Part shown: piece after piece, positions 54,395 to 63,277 of the stretch | Layout: each line of letters opens with the position of its first letter | Position numbering within the stretch: position 1 is the first letter of the stretch | Translations under genes and position numbers: made by a program | Assembly: GCF_013371465.1 (NCBI RefSeq) | Contig: NZ_JABWDU010000001.1 | Coordinates: 372,001-436,000, forward strand | DNA from: Ensifer oleiphilus | GTDB lineage: Bacteria; Pseudomonadota; Alphaproteobacteria; Rhizobiales; Rhizobiaceae | Length of the DNA: 64,000 nucleotides | Reading direction: 5' to 3' | The notes under the pieces: generated by a model | Seen by the model: only the letters and a program-made list of their open reading frames with translations | The model's database searches: none | Told to the model about the DNA's origin: nothing

Positions 54395-57091
54395 ATGCCT
54401 GAAACCGATCGCGAATCGAAAAGCCGTCCCGACCCGGATGCCCTGCTGGCGCTGGCCGGGCAGGGGCGAAGGGGAAAGCTGACGGTTTTTCTCGGCGCAG
54501 CTCCCGGCGTCGGCAAGACCTATACGATGCTGACGCGCGCGCGTCGGCTGAAGTCCGACGGCGTCGACATCGTCATCGGTCTGGTGGAGACCCACGGGCG
54601 CGGCGAGACCGCCGCGCTCGTCGAAGGGCTGGAGATACTGCCGCGCCGCGATGTGAACCATCGCGGCCGTGTGCTTTCCGAATTCGATCTCGACGCAGCA
54701 CTCGCACGCCGCCCAAAGATCATCGTCGTCGACGAACTGGCGCATAGCAATCCGGAAGGCAGCCGCCATCCGAAGCGCTATCAGGACGTGGAAGAGCTGA
54801 TTGCCGCCGGCATCGACGTCTGGACGGCGCTCAACATCCAGCATCTGGAAAGCCTGTCGGATGTCGTCGCCCAGATCACCGGTGTTGCGGTGCGCGAGCG
54901 CGTGCCCGACACGGTTCTCAGCCGCGCCGACGACGTGCTTTTGGTCGACCTGCCGCCGGCCGAACTGATCGAGCGGTTGAACCAGGGCAAGGTCTATCTG
55001 CCCGACAGCGCCAAGCGCGCCACCGAGCGCTTCTTCCGTCTCGGCAATCTGACGGCGCTGCGCGAGCTGGCGCTCAGGCGCACCGCCGACCGGGTCGATG
55101 ACCAGATGGTCGACTATCTCAAGCAGAACGCCATCGAAGGACCCTGGGCCAGCGGCGAGCGCCTCCTGGTCTGCATCGGCCCCGATCCGCTGTCGGAAAA
55201 GGTGGTACGCACCGCCAGCCGCCTGGCGTCCGGGCTGAACGCACCCTGGATCGTCGTGTTCATCGAACGGGCCGACCGCGAAAGCGGCGATGGCGAGGCG
55301 GCGAAAAGGCTCGACGAGACCTTCCGTCTTGCCGAACAGCTCGGTGCAGAGACCCGCCGCATCGTCGGCAACGATTTCGTCGAGGAAATCCTCAAGCTTG
55401 CGCGCCGCGAGCATGCGACGCAGATCGTCATCGGCACCAGGCGCCAGCCTTTTCCGATGCGGCTCTTCCGGCAATCGCTTCCCGATGCGCTGGCCGAGCG
55501 CATCACCGGTGTCGGCATTCATCTCGTGACCGACAAGGAACAGCCGCGCCCCAAGCGAAACGTTACCGTCAAACGGAAGATGCCCGAGGGTTTCGGCCGG
55601 GCACTTGCCATTGCCGCCGCCACGGTGGCGGCAGCAACCGCGCTCGGCGTGTTCATCGAGCGCTTCATCATCCTGCCGAATATCTCGCTGCTGTTCCTCC
55701 TGGCGGTGCTGGCATCGGCAACCTATGCCGGTCACGTCTCGGCAATCGCGGCTGCCCTTCTTTCGGTGCTTGCCTACAATTTCTTCTTCATCAATCCCGT
55801 CGGAACCTTCACCGTCGCCGAGCCGCACGAAGTCTTCGCGCTGTTCATTTTTCTGGTCGCAGCGGCCCTTGCAGGCAGCCTTGCCTCCCGGGTGCGCGAA
55901 CAGGCGAAATCAGCCCGGCGCCGCGCGGCGGCAACGCAGGCGCTCTATGATTTCTCCCGCAAGCTTTCTGGCACCGCCAATGTCGACGATGTGCTCTGGG
56001 CAGCCGTCACCCAGATGCAGACGACGCTGAAGCGCAATATCGCGCTGCTGTTGCCGGAGGAGGGCGACCTGCGCCTGAAGGCGGCCTGGCCGCCGGATAC
56101 CGAACTCGATGTCACCGACACCATGGCCGCCCGCTGGGCGATGGACAAGAAGGAGACTGCGGGCAACGGCACCGGCACGCTGCCCAACAGCCCCTTCCAT
56201 TTCCGGCCACTGACGAGCCCGCACGGGGTGGTCGGCGTCTGCGGTTTTACGCAGGCCGGCAAGCCGCTGGAGATCAACGAGGAGCGGGCGCTTTCCGCCA
56301 TCCTCGACCAGACGGCGATCGCCATCGACCGGGCGCGCCTGTCGCGCGAGAGCCTGGATCACGCCGCCAAGCTGGAAGGCGAGCGGTTTCGCGCGGCCCT
56401 GCTGTCGTCGATCTCGCATGATCTGCGCACGCCGCTTGCCACCATCACCGGTGCCGTCACCAGCCTGCGCCAGCTCGGCGATCGCATGCCGCCGGAAAGC
56501 CGCGACGACCTCTTGCAATCGATCGAGGAAGAGGGGGGGCGGCTCACCCGTTTCGTCGCCAATCTCCTCGACATGACCCGCATCGAGGCGGGCACGGTCA
56601 ATGCCAAGCGTGATTGGGTGGATGTCGCCGATGCCGTGCGCGCTGCCGTCGATCGGGCGCGCAAGTATTTTCCGGACCGTGAGATCGAAACCAGCATCGC
56701 GCCCGAACTGCCGCTGATGCGGGGCGACAGCGTGCTTTTGGGCCAGGTGCTCTTCAACCTGCTCGACAATGCCAACAAATACGGCGGCGACGAGCCGATC
56801 AGCATCTATGCCCGGCGCGACGGCAACGACATCGTTTTGTCGGTCACCGATCTCGGTAAAGGGATCGCGCAAGGTGATCTCGAACAGGTCTTCGAAAAAT
56901 TCTTCCGCCGGGGCAAGGTGGACGGCCGCACGCCGGGCACCGGCCTCGGGCTTTCGATCGCCAAGGGCTTCGTCGAGGCCATGGGTGGCCGCATCAAGGC
57001 CGAAAGTCCGGCATTGAGACGTCGCGGTACCCGCATCTCCATGCGGTTCCCGGCCGCCGAAGCTGAAATATCCGAAAAGGACCGTGCATGA
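54395..57091 (+). CDS. kdpD: Potassium sensor histidine kinase KdpD
   Basis: KdpD reads potassium or turgor and phosphorylates KdpE. The 898-residue protein has an N-terminal KdpD domain with Walker A GAAPGVGKT (34-42) and DELAHSN (near 112), a universal-stress domain (about 250-370), four clustered spans (about 400-500), a GAF-type part, the phospho-acceptor His675 in SSISHDLRTPLA and an ATPase domain ending GTGLGLSIAKG. The full set of domains is present and no frameshift is seen. Its stop overlaps the kdpE start by 4 bases. Confidence 0.96.
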   Translation: MPETDRESKSRPDPDALLALAGQGRRGKLTVFLGAAPGVGKTYTMLTRARRLKSDGVDIVIGLVETHGRGETAALVEGLEILPRRDVNHRGRVLSEFDLDAALARRPKIIVVDELAHSNPEGSRHPKRYQDVEELIAAGIDVWTALNIQHLESLSDVVAQITGVAVRERVPDTVLSRADDVLLVDLPPAELIERLNQGKVYLPDSAKRATERFFRLGNLTALRELALRRTADRVDDQMVDYLKQNAIEGPWASGERLLVCIGPDPLSEKVVRTASRLASGLNAPWIVVFIERADRESGDGEAAKRLDETFRLAEQLGAETRRIVGNDFVEEILKLARREHATQIVIGTRRQPFPMRLFRQSLPDALAERITGVGIHLVTDKEQPRPKRNVTVKRKMPEGFGRALAIAAATVAAATALGVFIERFIILPNISLLFLLAVLASATYAGHVSAIAAALLSVLAYNFFFINPVGTFTVAEPHEVFALFIFLVAAALAGSLASRVREQAKSARRRAAATQALYDFSRKLSGTANVDDVLWAAVTQMQTTLKRNIALLLPEEGDLRLKAAWPPDTELDVTDTMAARWAMDKKETAGNGTGTLPNSPFHFRPLTSPHGVVGVCGFTQAGKPLEINEERALSAILDQTAIAIDRARLSRESLDHAAKLEGERFRAALLSSISHDLRTPLATITGAVTSLRQLGDRMPPESRDDLLQSIEEEGGRLTRFVANLLDMTRIEAGTVNAKRDWVDVADAVRAAVDRARKYFPDREIETSIAPELPLMRGDSVLLGQVLFNLLDNANKYGGDEPISIYARRDGNDIVLSVTDLGKGIAQGDLEQVFEKFFRRGKVDGRTPGTGLGLSIAKGFVEAMGGRIKAESPALRRRGTRISMRFPAAEAEISEKDRA

Positions 57092-57780
57092 GCGTGGAGC
57101 GCATCCTCGTTGTCGACGACGAACCCCAGATCCAGCGCTTCCTGCGACCGGCGCTCAGCGCCGCCGGCTATGACGTGCTGGAGGCTTTGACCGGTGCGGA
57201 GGCATTGAAGGCGGCTGCGACGACCGCGCCCGACGTGGTCATCCTCGATCTCGGCCTGCCCGACATGGACGGCAAGGACGTCATCGCCAATATCCGCGCC
57301 TGGTCACAGGTGCCGATCATCATCCTGTCGGCGCGCGACCGGGAGAGCGAAAAGATCGCCGCCCTCGACCTTGGTGCCGACGATTACATCGAAAAGCCCT
57401 TCGGGATCGGCGAACTGACCGCGCGCATCCGCGCCGCCCTTCGCCACCGCATCCAGATGGAGGGTGGGCATACCCAGCTTTCGGCCGATGGCTTGGCGAT
57501 CGATACCATCAAGCGGCTGGTGACGCGCGACGGCGAGCCCGTGCGTCTGACGCCGAAGGAATATGATCTGCTGGTCATGCTGGCGCACCATGCCGGACGC
57601 GTCGTCACCCACAAGACGCTGCTGACCTCGGTCTGGGGCGCGGCGCACGGCGAAGATCTGCATTATCTGCGCGTCTTTATCGGCCAGTTGCGCGGCAAGA
57701 TCGAGCGCGACCCGGCCGATCCCAAGATCATCCGAACGGAACCGGGTGTCGGCTACCGCTTCGTCGGCGACGGCGACTGA
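57088..57780 (+). CDS. kdpE: Response regulator KdpE
   Basis: The 230-residue regulator has a receiver domain with phospho-acceptor Asp54 in VILDLGLPDMDG, acidic pair DDE near residue 10 and Lys near 103, then an OmpR-type winged helix (about 130-228) with LTPKEYDLLVML and RVFIGQLRGKIE. It should activate kdpFABC under potassium limitation. ATG 57088 overlaps the kdpD stop. Confidence 0.95.
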   Translation: MSVERILVVDDEPQIQRFLRPALSAAGYDVLEALTGAEALKAAATTAPDVVILDLGLPDMDGKDVIANIRAWSQVPIIILSARDRESEKIAALDLGADDYIEKPFGIGELTARIRAALRHRIQMEGGHTQLSADGLAIDTIKRLVTRDGEPVRLTPKEYDLLVMLAHHAGRVVTHKTLLTSVWGAAHGEDLHYLRVFIGQLRGKIERDPADPKIIRTEPGVGYRFVGDGD

Positions 57781-57803
57781 TACCATCCGAGACTTTGTAG
57801 GAG

Positions 57804-57833
57804 GGCGCCTGGTCCGTTCAGCGGTCAGGCGCC
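57804..57833. terminator. Hairpin between kdpE and the convergent hydrolase gene
   Basis: GGCGCCTG (57804-57811) pairs with CAGGCGCC (57826-57833), with further pairing inside (TCCG/CGG). It follows the kdpE stop by 24 bases. No long T run is present. Confidence 0.6.
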
Positions 57834-57840
57834 ATGGCGA

Positions 57841-59115
57841 TCAATTGACGGAAACCGGCTTCGGTTGCTCGCCGGCGAGCGTTTCGCCGACGACGATCTT
57901 TTTCTTCGTTGTCGGGCGCGGATTCTCGATGATGTTGACCGGTGCGGACAACGTCGTCGCCGCGACATTGCCGACGCCTCTCGCCGTACCTGCGACAACG
58001 GCGGCGATGCCTGTTCCCACCGAAATGTTCGAGTCGGTCAGTGTCTGGCCCTTGATCAGGCGTTGGCCGATCAACTGCACGATCTCCGGGCTCTCGGCAA
58101 ACTTGCCATGGTGCAGCCCGTCGTCGGTCTCGACCTTGGTCAGATCGATGGCTGTGATGCCGGATTTTTCGAGGTCCGTACGATAGGGTTCCTTCGACGG
58201 GTCGATGGCGCCAAGCCGCGAAACGTCGCCGGAAATGAAGCTCGAAAGCGCCAACGCCCGATCGTCCTGAGAGACGAAGATCGTGAATTTCGGCTTCTTC
58301 TTGCCCATCTCCACCCATTGCTTGGCAAAGACGTCAAGGTCGATATCCGGCGAGGCCAGGATCACGTTCTGGATCTTTGACGGCACGTTGCCGTCGCGAA
58401 TGCCCATCTGCCTGAGCGATTCCATCGTCAGCCAGGTGCCCATGGAGTGAGCAAGGATGGTGATGTCCTTGACGTTGGGCGCTTGCGAAAGGATGCGCAG
58501 CGTATCTTCGAGCGCGGTGCGCGAGTAGTTGGTGCTTTCCTTGTCGTAATTGTACTCGAACACATTGGCGCGCGACGGCCACGTAAACAGGATCGGCGTC
58601 GTCTGGGCGCCGGAATCATGGATGATCTGCGCCAACCGGAAGACGGAATCCTCGTAGCGGTTGTTGAAGCCATGGACGAAAACGAAGGCGTGGCCGCCGA
58701 CATTGTGCTGCTTGAACCATTCCTTGCCGTCGGCGAGCGTGTCCAGTTCCCGCACGCGCGTCACGGCGAAATCGGTCGCCGGATCGGGCGGCAGCTTGCG
58801 CGGCCATTGCACCGTGCCGGGCTTGCGCACTGTCTCCGGCGGGATCGATACCGAAACATCGGTCATGAAGGTGTTGGCGTCCCGCTCGCCCGAAAACAGT
58901 GTCGCGGGGTCGCCGGAGGGTTGCCTTGTGGTCGCGACCAGCATGTCCACCTGCGCCGTTTTCGGTGTCTGTGCGGTCAGGGCAACCGGGGTCATGACGC
59001 CCTTGGGTTTTCCGGCGCAAGAGGAAAGCCCCAGCGACAGGGCAACAGGCACCGCTATTGCCATCATTCTCCGTGTCCGCGCCGACGAGATCGTAACACG
59101 CGCATTGTCAATCAT
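57841..59115 (-). CDS. Alpha/beta hydrolase lipoprotein (DUF900 type)
   Basis: The 424-residue protein has a signal peptide with a lipobox (LSLGLSSC, Cys near 33) and then a hydrolase domain with the nucleophile elbow LAHSMGTW (near 210), the oxyanion segment FVHGFNNRYEDS (near 145), and TWPSRANVFEYNYDKES (near 178), the pattern of DUF900 alpha/beta hydrolases. The catalytic Asp/His are less certain; DDGLHHGKF near 332 may hold the His. Substrate unknown. ATG 59115 was chosen because the signal peptide fits; ATG 59136 is in frame. Confidence 0.82.
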   Translation of the reverse strand: MIDNARVTISSARTRRMMAIAVPVALSLGLSSCAGKPKGVMTPVALTAQTPKTAQVDMLVATTRQPSGDPATLFSGERDANTFMTDVSVSIPPETVRKPGTVQWPRKLPPDPATDFAVTRVRELDTLADGKEWFKQHNVGGHAFVFVHGFNNRYEDSVFRLAQIIHDSGAQTTPILFTWPSRANVFEYNYDKESTNYSRTALEDTLRILSQAPNVKDITILAHSMGTWLTMESLRQMGIRDGNVPSKIQNVILASPDIDLDVFAKQWVEMGKKKPKFTIFVSQDDRALALSSFISGDVSRLGAIDPSKEPYRTDLEKSGITAIDLTKVETDDGLHHGKFAESPEIVQLIGQRLIKGQTLTDSNISVGTGIAAVVAGTARGVGNVAATTLSAPVNIIENPRPTTKKKIVVGETLAGEQPKPVSVN

Positions 59116-59431
59116 CGGCGCCCCACGCAGAAACAAGAACGAGCCGCATCAGACTGTGTGTTCGCGACAGCGCGATGACATCACTCCATGCCGGTGGATG
59201 CAAGCGGGTATTTCGCCATGTCTCGCGCTATGGTTTTGCTGTGGGATTGCGCCGGCTCGGCCAGGTCTGCCTGCGTGACGGCTCGACCTGCCGAGCCAAG
59301 GCGTTTCTCGCTGGGACCGATCCGTGCGAACAGGGGTATCAATGGGATAGTCGAGGCACTGCCCCGAAACCCGGTGTGCGACCTGTCGCCATCGGCGGCA
59401 GGAGCAGTTTGGACGACGCCTTTCTTGCCGA
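59116..59431. other. Gap with no convincing gene, 59116-59431
   Basis: About 316 bases between the hydrolase gene and the next supported frame. Open frames on both strands overlap here but none has a ribosome site, a recognisable domain or a plausible composition. The hydrolase promoter should lie in this stretch; I could not single out its hexamers. Confidence 0.4.
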
Positions 59432-59782
59432 TCAGGACGCGGTGCCAGGCAGAGGCAGGTTGATCGCCGGGCCGGGGCCGACGCCGTGCTGTCGGCGGAC
59501 CTGTCGCGACGCGCTGCCGTCGAACAGTGACATCGGCAACGTCCCGGTCAGGATCCAGCGATAGGGCGAGCGCGCATCCGGCTCGCGCGCCTGATACGGC
59601 ATGGAATTGAGCGGCAACACGTATTCCGGCCGGCGCAGGCCAGCCTCCCTGTTGCCGAGCCATGTCAGCACGACCAGCACTTCGCCGCCGATCTCAAGCG
59701 CCGACAAGGAACAGGTCCGGCCGGCGACATTGGCCTGAACGGCATCCTCGTGAACTTGAAAACGGCTAACTTTCAGCGACAT
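59432..59782 (-). CDS. Hypothetical protein, 116 residues
   Basis: This frame, MSLKVSRFQVHEDAVQANVAG..., has a balanced composition, a Trp/Tyr-rich middle (EYVLPLNSMPYQAREPD) and no membrane segment. I do not recognise a family. It is upstream of the integrase and is probably on the chromosomal side of the element. Two other open frames cross it, so this is a moderate call only. Confidence 0.45.
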   Translation of the reverse strand: MSLKVSRFQVHEDAVQANVAGRTCSLSALEIGGEVLVVLTWLGNREAGLRRPEYVLPLNSMPYQAREPDARSPYRWILTGTLPMSLFDGSASRQVRRQHGVGPGPAINLPLPGTAS

Positions 59783-60071
59783 CGTTCGGCTTCCTTGAAA
59801 TGGACCTCTTGCCAGCCGCTCGTTCGCAGCAAGGCGCGCTGGCGTTCGGCCAGCTTCAGACTTTCATCCCGCTACAGTGATCATTTCTTTGAAGGAAAAT
59901 GGTGCCGCTTACGGGCATTGAAGTGTTCTATATCGCGAAATCACCGCATCTCGTCAAGCATGCGAGGCGTTGAAAGAAAAGGCACTTCTTGTCTTACGGG
60001 CTCTCACGCTCTATCGTCCGAACTTAGGCCATACCAAATCTAGGGGTGGATTAAAAGGTGGATGGGAAGTG

Positions 60072-61262
60072 ATGCGCTCGCTCAACAAACTAACCGCTGT
60101 TGCCGTTAAGAACGCGCCGACGGGTAAGTATTCGGACGGCGGTGGACTTTGGTTGCACAAGCGTGAGGACGGCGGGGCGCAATGGATATTGCGCGTGAAC
60201 GTCCATGGGCGACGACGCGAAATGGGGCTCGGCTCTGCCTTGGATGTCTCGTTGAAGGAGGCACGCGAAGCCGCTGAGCGTTGGCGGGCGCTGGTGAGAA
60301 GCGGTCTGGATCCGATCAAAGAGCGCCAACGCCAGCGACGAGAGGCGGCGCGTAATCTTCATTGTCTTGATGACATCGCGCGCGATGCTTTCGAGAGCCG
60401 AAAGGCCGAGCTGAAAGGCGATGGAATTCCTGGCCGCTGGTTCAGCCCACTGGAAATCCACGTTCTTCCTAGCCTCGGAAAAGTACCGGTTGTCGACATA
60501 GATCAGACTGACATCCGCGACGTGCTCGCGCCGATCTGGCATAGCAAAGCGGAGACCGCACGAAAGGCTCTAAATCGACTGGCCATCTGCTTGAAGCACG
60601 CTGCGGCTCTGGGGCTGAATGTTGACTTGCAGGCAACAGACAAGGCGCGCGCGCTCCTCGGCAAGCAAAGGCACAAAGCCGAGAACATCCCGGCGATGCC
60701 CTGGCGGGACGTCCCGGGCTACTATGCTTCCCTCTCGGATGGCACAGTTACCCACCTTGCACTGCGTCTACTCATTCTGACCGGCGTTCGGTCCGGCCCT
60801 CTTCGCTTCTTGCACGAAGAGCAGATCAACGGTGACGTTTGGACCATACCCGGTGAGGCCATGAAGGGCCGGAAGGGGGCAACAGCCGATTTCCGTGTTC
60901 CTCTGTCGGATGCTGCCCTTGCGGTGATAGAGCAGGCCCGTAGGCACGCGCGGGATGGATTCCTCTTCCCCAGTCTCCGGAAAGGCGTGATTTCGGACGC
61001 CACCATGTCGCGGCTAATGGAGCGTGCTGGCATGGAAGCTCGTCCTCATGGATTTCGATCGAGCCTACGCGATTGGATCGCCGAGGCCACGGAGACCCCC
61101 CATGACATAGCCGAGACCACGCTCGGCCATGTAGTCGGCGGCGCAGTGGAACGAGCCTATCGGCGCACAGACTTCCTTGAGCAGCGTCGCAAGCTGATGG
61201 AGCGATGGTCGCGGTATGTCACAGGCGAGAGCGGGACTGTCGTCAAGCTCGCGAGGGGGTGA
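60072..61262 (+). CDS. Tyrosine site-specific integrase, P4-type
   Basis: The 396-residue recombinase has a DUF4102-like N-terminal domain (MRSLNKLTAVAVKNAPTGKYSDGGGLWL), a core-binding region (about 95-190) and the catalytic domain. Arg240 in LTGVRSG, His326-x-x-Arg329 in HGFRS, His353 in LGHVVG and Tyr363 in AYRRTD make the full catalytic set. It would integrate and excise the element. ATG 60072 begins the family-typical N terminus; a longer frame to 59970 is rejected. The gene directly downstream begins 4 bases after the stop. Confidence 0.93.
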   Translation: MRSLNKLTAVAVKNAPTGKYSDGGGLWLHKREDGGAQWILRVNVHGRRREMGLGSALDVSLKEAREAAERWRALVRSGLDPIKERQRQRREAARNLHCLDDIARDAFESRKAELKGDGIPGRWFSPLEIHVLPSLGKVPVVDIDQTDIRDVLAPIWHSKAETARKALNRLAICLKHAAALGLNVDLQATDKARALLGKQRHKAENIPAMPWRDVPGYYASLSDGTVTHLALRLLILTGVRSGPLRFLHEEQINGDVWTIPGEAMKGRKGATADFRVPLSDAALAVIEQARRHARDGFLFPSLRKGVISDATMSRLMERAGMEARPHGFRSSLRDWIAEATETPHDIAETTLGHVVGGAVERAYRRTDFLEQRRKLMERWSRYVTGESGTVVKLARG

Positions 61263-61265
61263 GTT

Positions 61266-62231
61266 GTGGGCGATAGCAAGGGCGGGAGCAGGCGACCTTT
61301 AAATGATCGATTTCCCAGGACCGAAATTATCGGGCGTGATTTCTGGGAGATACCTCCAGACGACGCTCGCGAAATGTTCTCGCACCTGCGGCACTCATCG
61401 TCACAGGGCCAGACGGCGGTTCTGCTTCAGCGCCCATCATGGGAGTGCGACGATATGTTGGAGTTTCCTGAGCAGCCGGAGTTGGAAACGGTTTCATCCT
61501 ATTTGCGTTCGGGAGTCGCCCTACACGAACTCGCCGACGTGGCACCAGGCGTTGAACCGGATCAAAAATCTAACGGAATATCGGCCCGACAGCTCAAAAT
61601 TTTCGCATCCGACGAATTTCTCTCCGAGTGTATGCGGGTGCTCGAAGCGCACGGCTGGATGAAACCTGACTTTCGTTTGACTGATACACTGCTCGATCAA
61701 CTTATCGAAGCGCTAGGCTCCGAAACTTTATCGGACGCGCATGCTCGGTATGGGGAAAACTGGGATGCATATCTTCTTGAGATTGCTGCAGTTCGCTTCG
61801 CAAGGCCATTTAGCCGACGGTGGTACGCGGCCAATATGTATTCGCTGTACTATGCCCATCAAGACGACTTTCGGCTGGGTTATCTCTGGAGCGAGTATCA
61901 AGCAAAAATGCGCCACGAGAGTTCTGCGTTGAAACACGAACAGTTTGTGCAGAAGAACAGGGAGAGCGGAAAAAAGGGAGGACAAGGTTGGAAAAAAGCG
62001 GAGCGGTATGCGGTACTGGATCGGCTTGCGGACGCTGAGTTTACGAAATTGCGCTACCCCGGCGACAAAGAACTGCGCAAGTGCGCACAGCGATTGGCGC
62101 GGCAACATGATGCCAAGGTCGAGGATAAGTTGTTCGTTCAGAATGGGATCGACCTGAGCCTCAAATGGTTCGACGAGTGGTTGGCCGATTATAGAACGAG
62201 AAAAAGGCTGGAAACACAGACGGTTAAGTGA
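61266..62231 (+). CDS. Unknown element protein, 321 residues
   Basis: The start is GTG 61266, with GAGGGGGTGA before it, four bases from the integrase stop, so it is co-transcribed. The protein is acidic in the middle (LPEL, EALGSETLSDAHARYG) and strongly basic near 230-250 (KKGGQGWKKAERYAVL). I see no catalytic motif and do not recognise it. The position suggests a role tied to integration, excision or element control. Confidence 0.65.
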   Translation: MGDSKGGSRRPLNDRFPRTEIIGRDFWEIPPDDAREMFSHLRHSSSQGQTAVLLQRPSWECDDMLEFPEQPELETVSSYLRSGVALHELADVAPGVEPDQKSNGISARQLKIFASDEFLSECMRVLEAHGWMKPDFRLTDTLLDQLIEALGSETLSDAHARYGENWDAYLLEIAAVRFARPFSRRWYAANMYSLYYAHQDDFRLGYLWSEYQAKMRHESSALKHEQFVQKNRESGKKGGQGWKKAERYAVLDRLADAEFTKLRYPGDKELRKCAQRLARQHDAKVEDKLFVQNGIDLSLKWFDEWLADYRTRKRLETQTVK

Positions 62232-62334
62232 GATCAAGCCAGGGCTTTGAGTTAAAAACGGGCAAGAACCGGCGGTTCCATTGCCTATGCCGCAATATCA
62301 TTCATCTCGTCGCAACAAACATCGAGATGAAGCA

Positions 62335-62532
62335 ATGGAAATCAAAGATCCACTTCTTACCGTGCGCGAAAGCGCGGAGGTCTTGCAAATCAGCGTCCCA
62401 ACGTTTTGGCGCCGGGTCGCGGATGGGACAGTACCTCGACCCTTGAAAATTGGCTCTCTCTCTCGCTGGCCTCGCTCGGAAATCATGACCGTCATCGAGC
62501 ACGCCAAAGCCTCGCGTTCCAATATGGCGTAG
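62335..62532 (+). CDS. AlpA-family / excisionase-like DNA-binding protein
   Basis: The 65-residue protein MEIKDPLLTVRESAEVLQIS... has the MerR-like helix-turn-helix of AlpA/excisionase proteins: TVRESAEVLQISVPTFWRRVADGTVPRP then RWPRSEI. Such proteins control integrase or satellite genes and direct excision. ATG 62335 is preceded by GAGATGA. It is the usual second regulator in P4-type islands, though here an unknown gene separates it from the integrase. Confidence 0.85.
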   Translation: MEIKDPLLTVRESAEVLQISVPTFWRRVADGTVPRPLKIGSLSRWPRSEIMTVIEHAKASRSNMA

Positions 62533-62541
62533 GGGGAAGCC

Positions 62542-62742
62542 ATGTCATTACAAAAGAAAAACCCGGCTGCGCGGGCAGGCGCAGTCCGGGTCAACGTTCT
62601 CGCTAGTGTCAAAACCAGCTCCTCCAATCTTACCGAACAGCGTTCTTTCAGTCTATCCGTGTGTAACTGTTCGTTCGGAAGCGCGCCGCGCAACCGGACA
62701 TGTGCGCGAGTTGCCCTCCTTTGGTTCAGGGGAGGCATATGA
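62542..62742 (+). CDS. Possible small element protein, 66 residues
   Basis: MSLQKKNPAARAGAVRVNVL... begins at ATG 62542 with AGGGGGAAGCC in front, a good ribosome site. There is no recognised domain, it overlaps the next gene's start, and a strong hairpin lies within its first codons. It may be a leader peptide or spurious. Confidence 0.35.
   Translation: MSLQKKNPAARAGAVRVNVLASVKTSSSNLTEQRSFSLSVCNCSFGSAPRNRTCARVALLWFRGGI
62555..62590 (-). terminator. Minus-strand intrinsic terminator inside the element
   Basis: The stem CCCGG+CTGCGC (62562-62572) pairs with GCGCAG+(T)CCGGG (62579-62590), loop of 6. The T run (complement of AAAAA at 62557-62561 and the A-rich stretch before) is on the minus-strand side, so it fits termination of a leftward RNA although all nearby genes run rightward. 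Confidence 0.6.
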
Positions 62743-63029
62743 GCAAGATTTTCATAACAATACGGCTGCTTCCTGACGGGGCGTCTCACACACTGTTTGG
62801 TCGGGTCGCCTGGGCACTGGAGCAGTTAATAGACGCAGGAAGTGTGGGGTGCACTCCAGTTACGCATCCTGGGCCGCGCTGGAGCTCCTACGTGCATCTT
62901 CTCCGCATACGAGGCCTAGAAGTCGACACACTGAGGGAGAGCCACGGAGGGCAGTTCCCGGGCACACACGCACGTTATGTACTGTGCTCGCCGGTCGAGG
63001 TTCTCCAGAGCTGGAGGGATCGAAGGTGA
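62739..63029 (+). CDS. Winged-helix-domain protein of the element
   Basis: The 96-residue protein includes THPGPRWSSYVHLLRIRGLEVDTLRESHGGQFPGTHARYVL, the pattern of small winged-helix proteins common in rhizobial prophage islands. It likely binds DNA. ATG 62739 has GGGGAGGC upstream. Its stop overlaps the GTG start of the following gene (63026-63029). Confidence 0.75.
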   Translation: MSKIFITIRLLPDGASHTLFGRVAWALEQLIDAGSVGCTPVTHPGPRWSSYVHLLRIRGLEVDTLRESHGGQFPGTHARYVLCSPVEVLQSWRDRR

Positions 63030-63277
63030 CCGATCCAAAGCGCATTGCCGAGAAGAAGGCGGTTGCAGTTTGGTTCTGGGATTGGCGGCCCGCTTCCATC
63101 GCCCCCTCGAACCGTTCCAGAGCGATGCAGGAACAAGGTGCTCCACAAAGTTGTGGGTCATCGCCATCGCATGTCGTGAACTTCCTCAAGGCGAAATACG
63201 ACCTGAAGCCTTGGAGGCCTGCGAAGCCTGTAAACCAGCGCAAGAGTATAGCGGCGAGCGGGATGGCCGCTAACTGA
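63026..63277 (+). CDS. Small unknown element protein, 83 residues
   Basis: The GTG at 63026 overlaps the previous stop by 4 bases and the TGA at 63275 overlaps the next start by one base, so translational coupling on both sides supports it. The sequence VTDPKRIAEKKAVAVWFWDW... is rich in Trp and basic residues, with no recognised domain. It may help the primase or replication of the element. Confidence 0.6.
   Translation: MTDPKRIAEKKAVAVWFWDWRPASIAPSNRSRAMQEQGAPQSCGSSPSHVVNFLKAKYDLKPWRPAKPVNQRKSIAASGMAAN

Noticed and set aside
59181-59663. Minus-strand 160-residue frame beside the hydrolase gene
   Set aside because: It overlaps the more plausible 116-residue frame, is Arg/Ala/Pro-rich and has no ribosome site.
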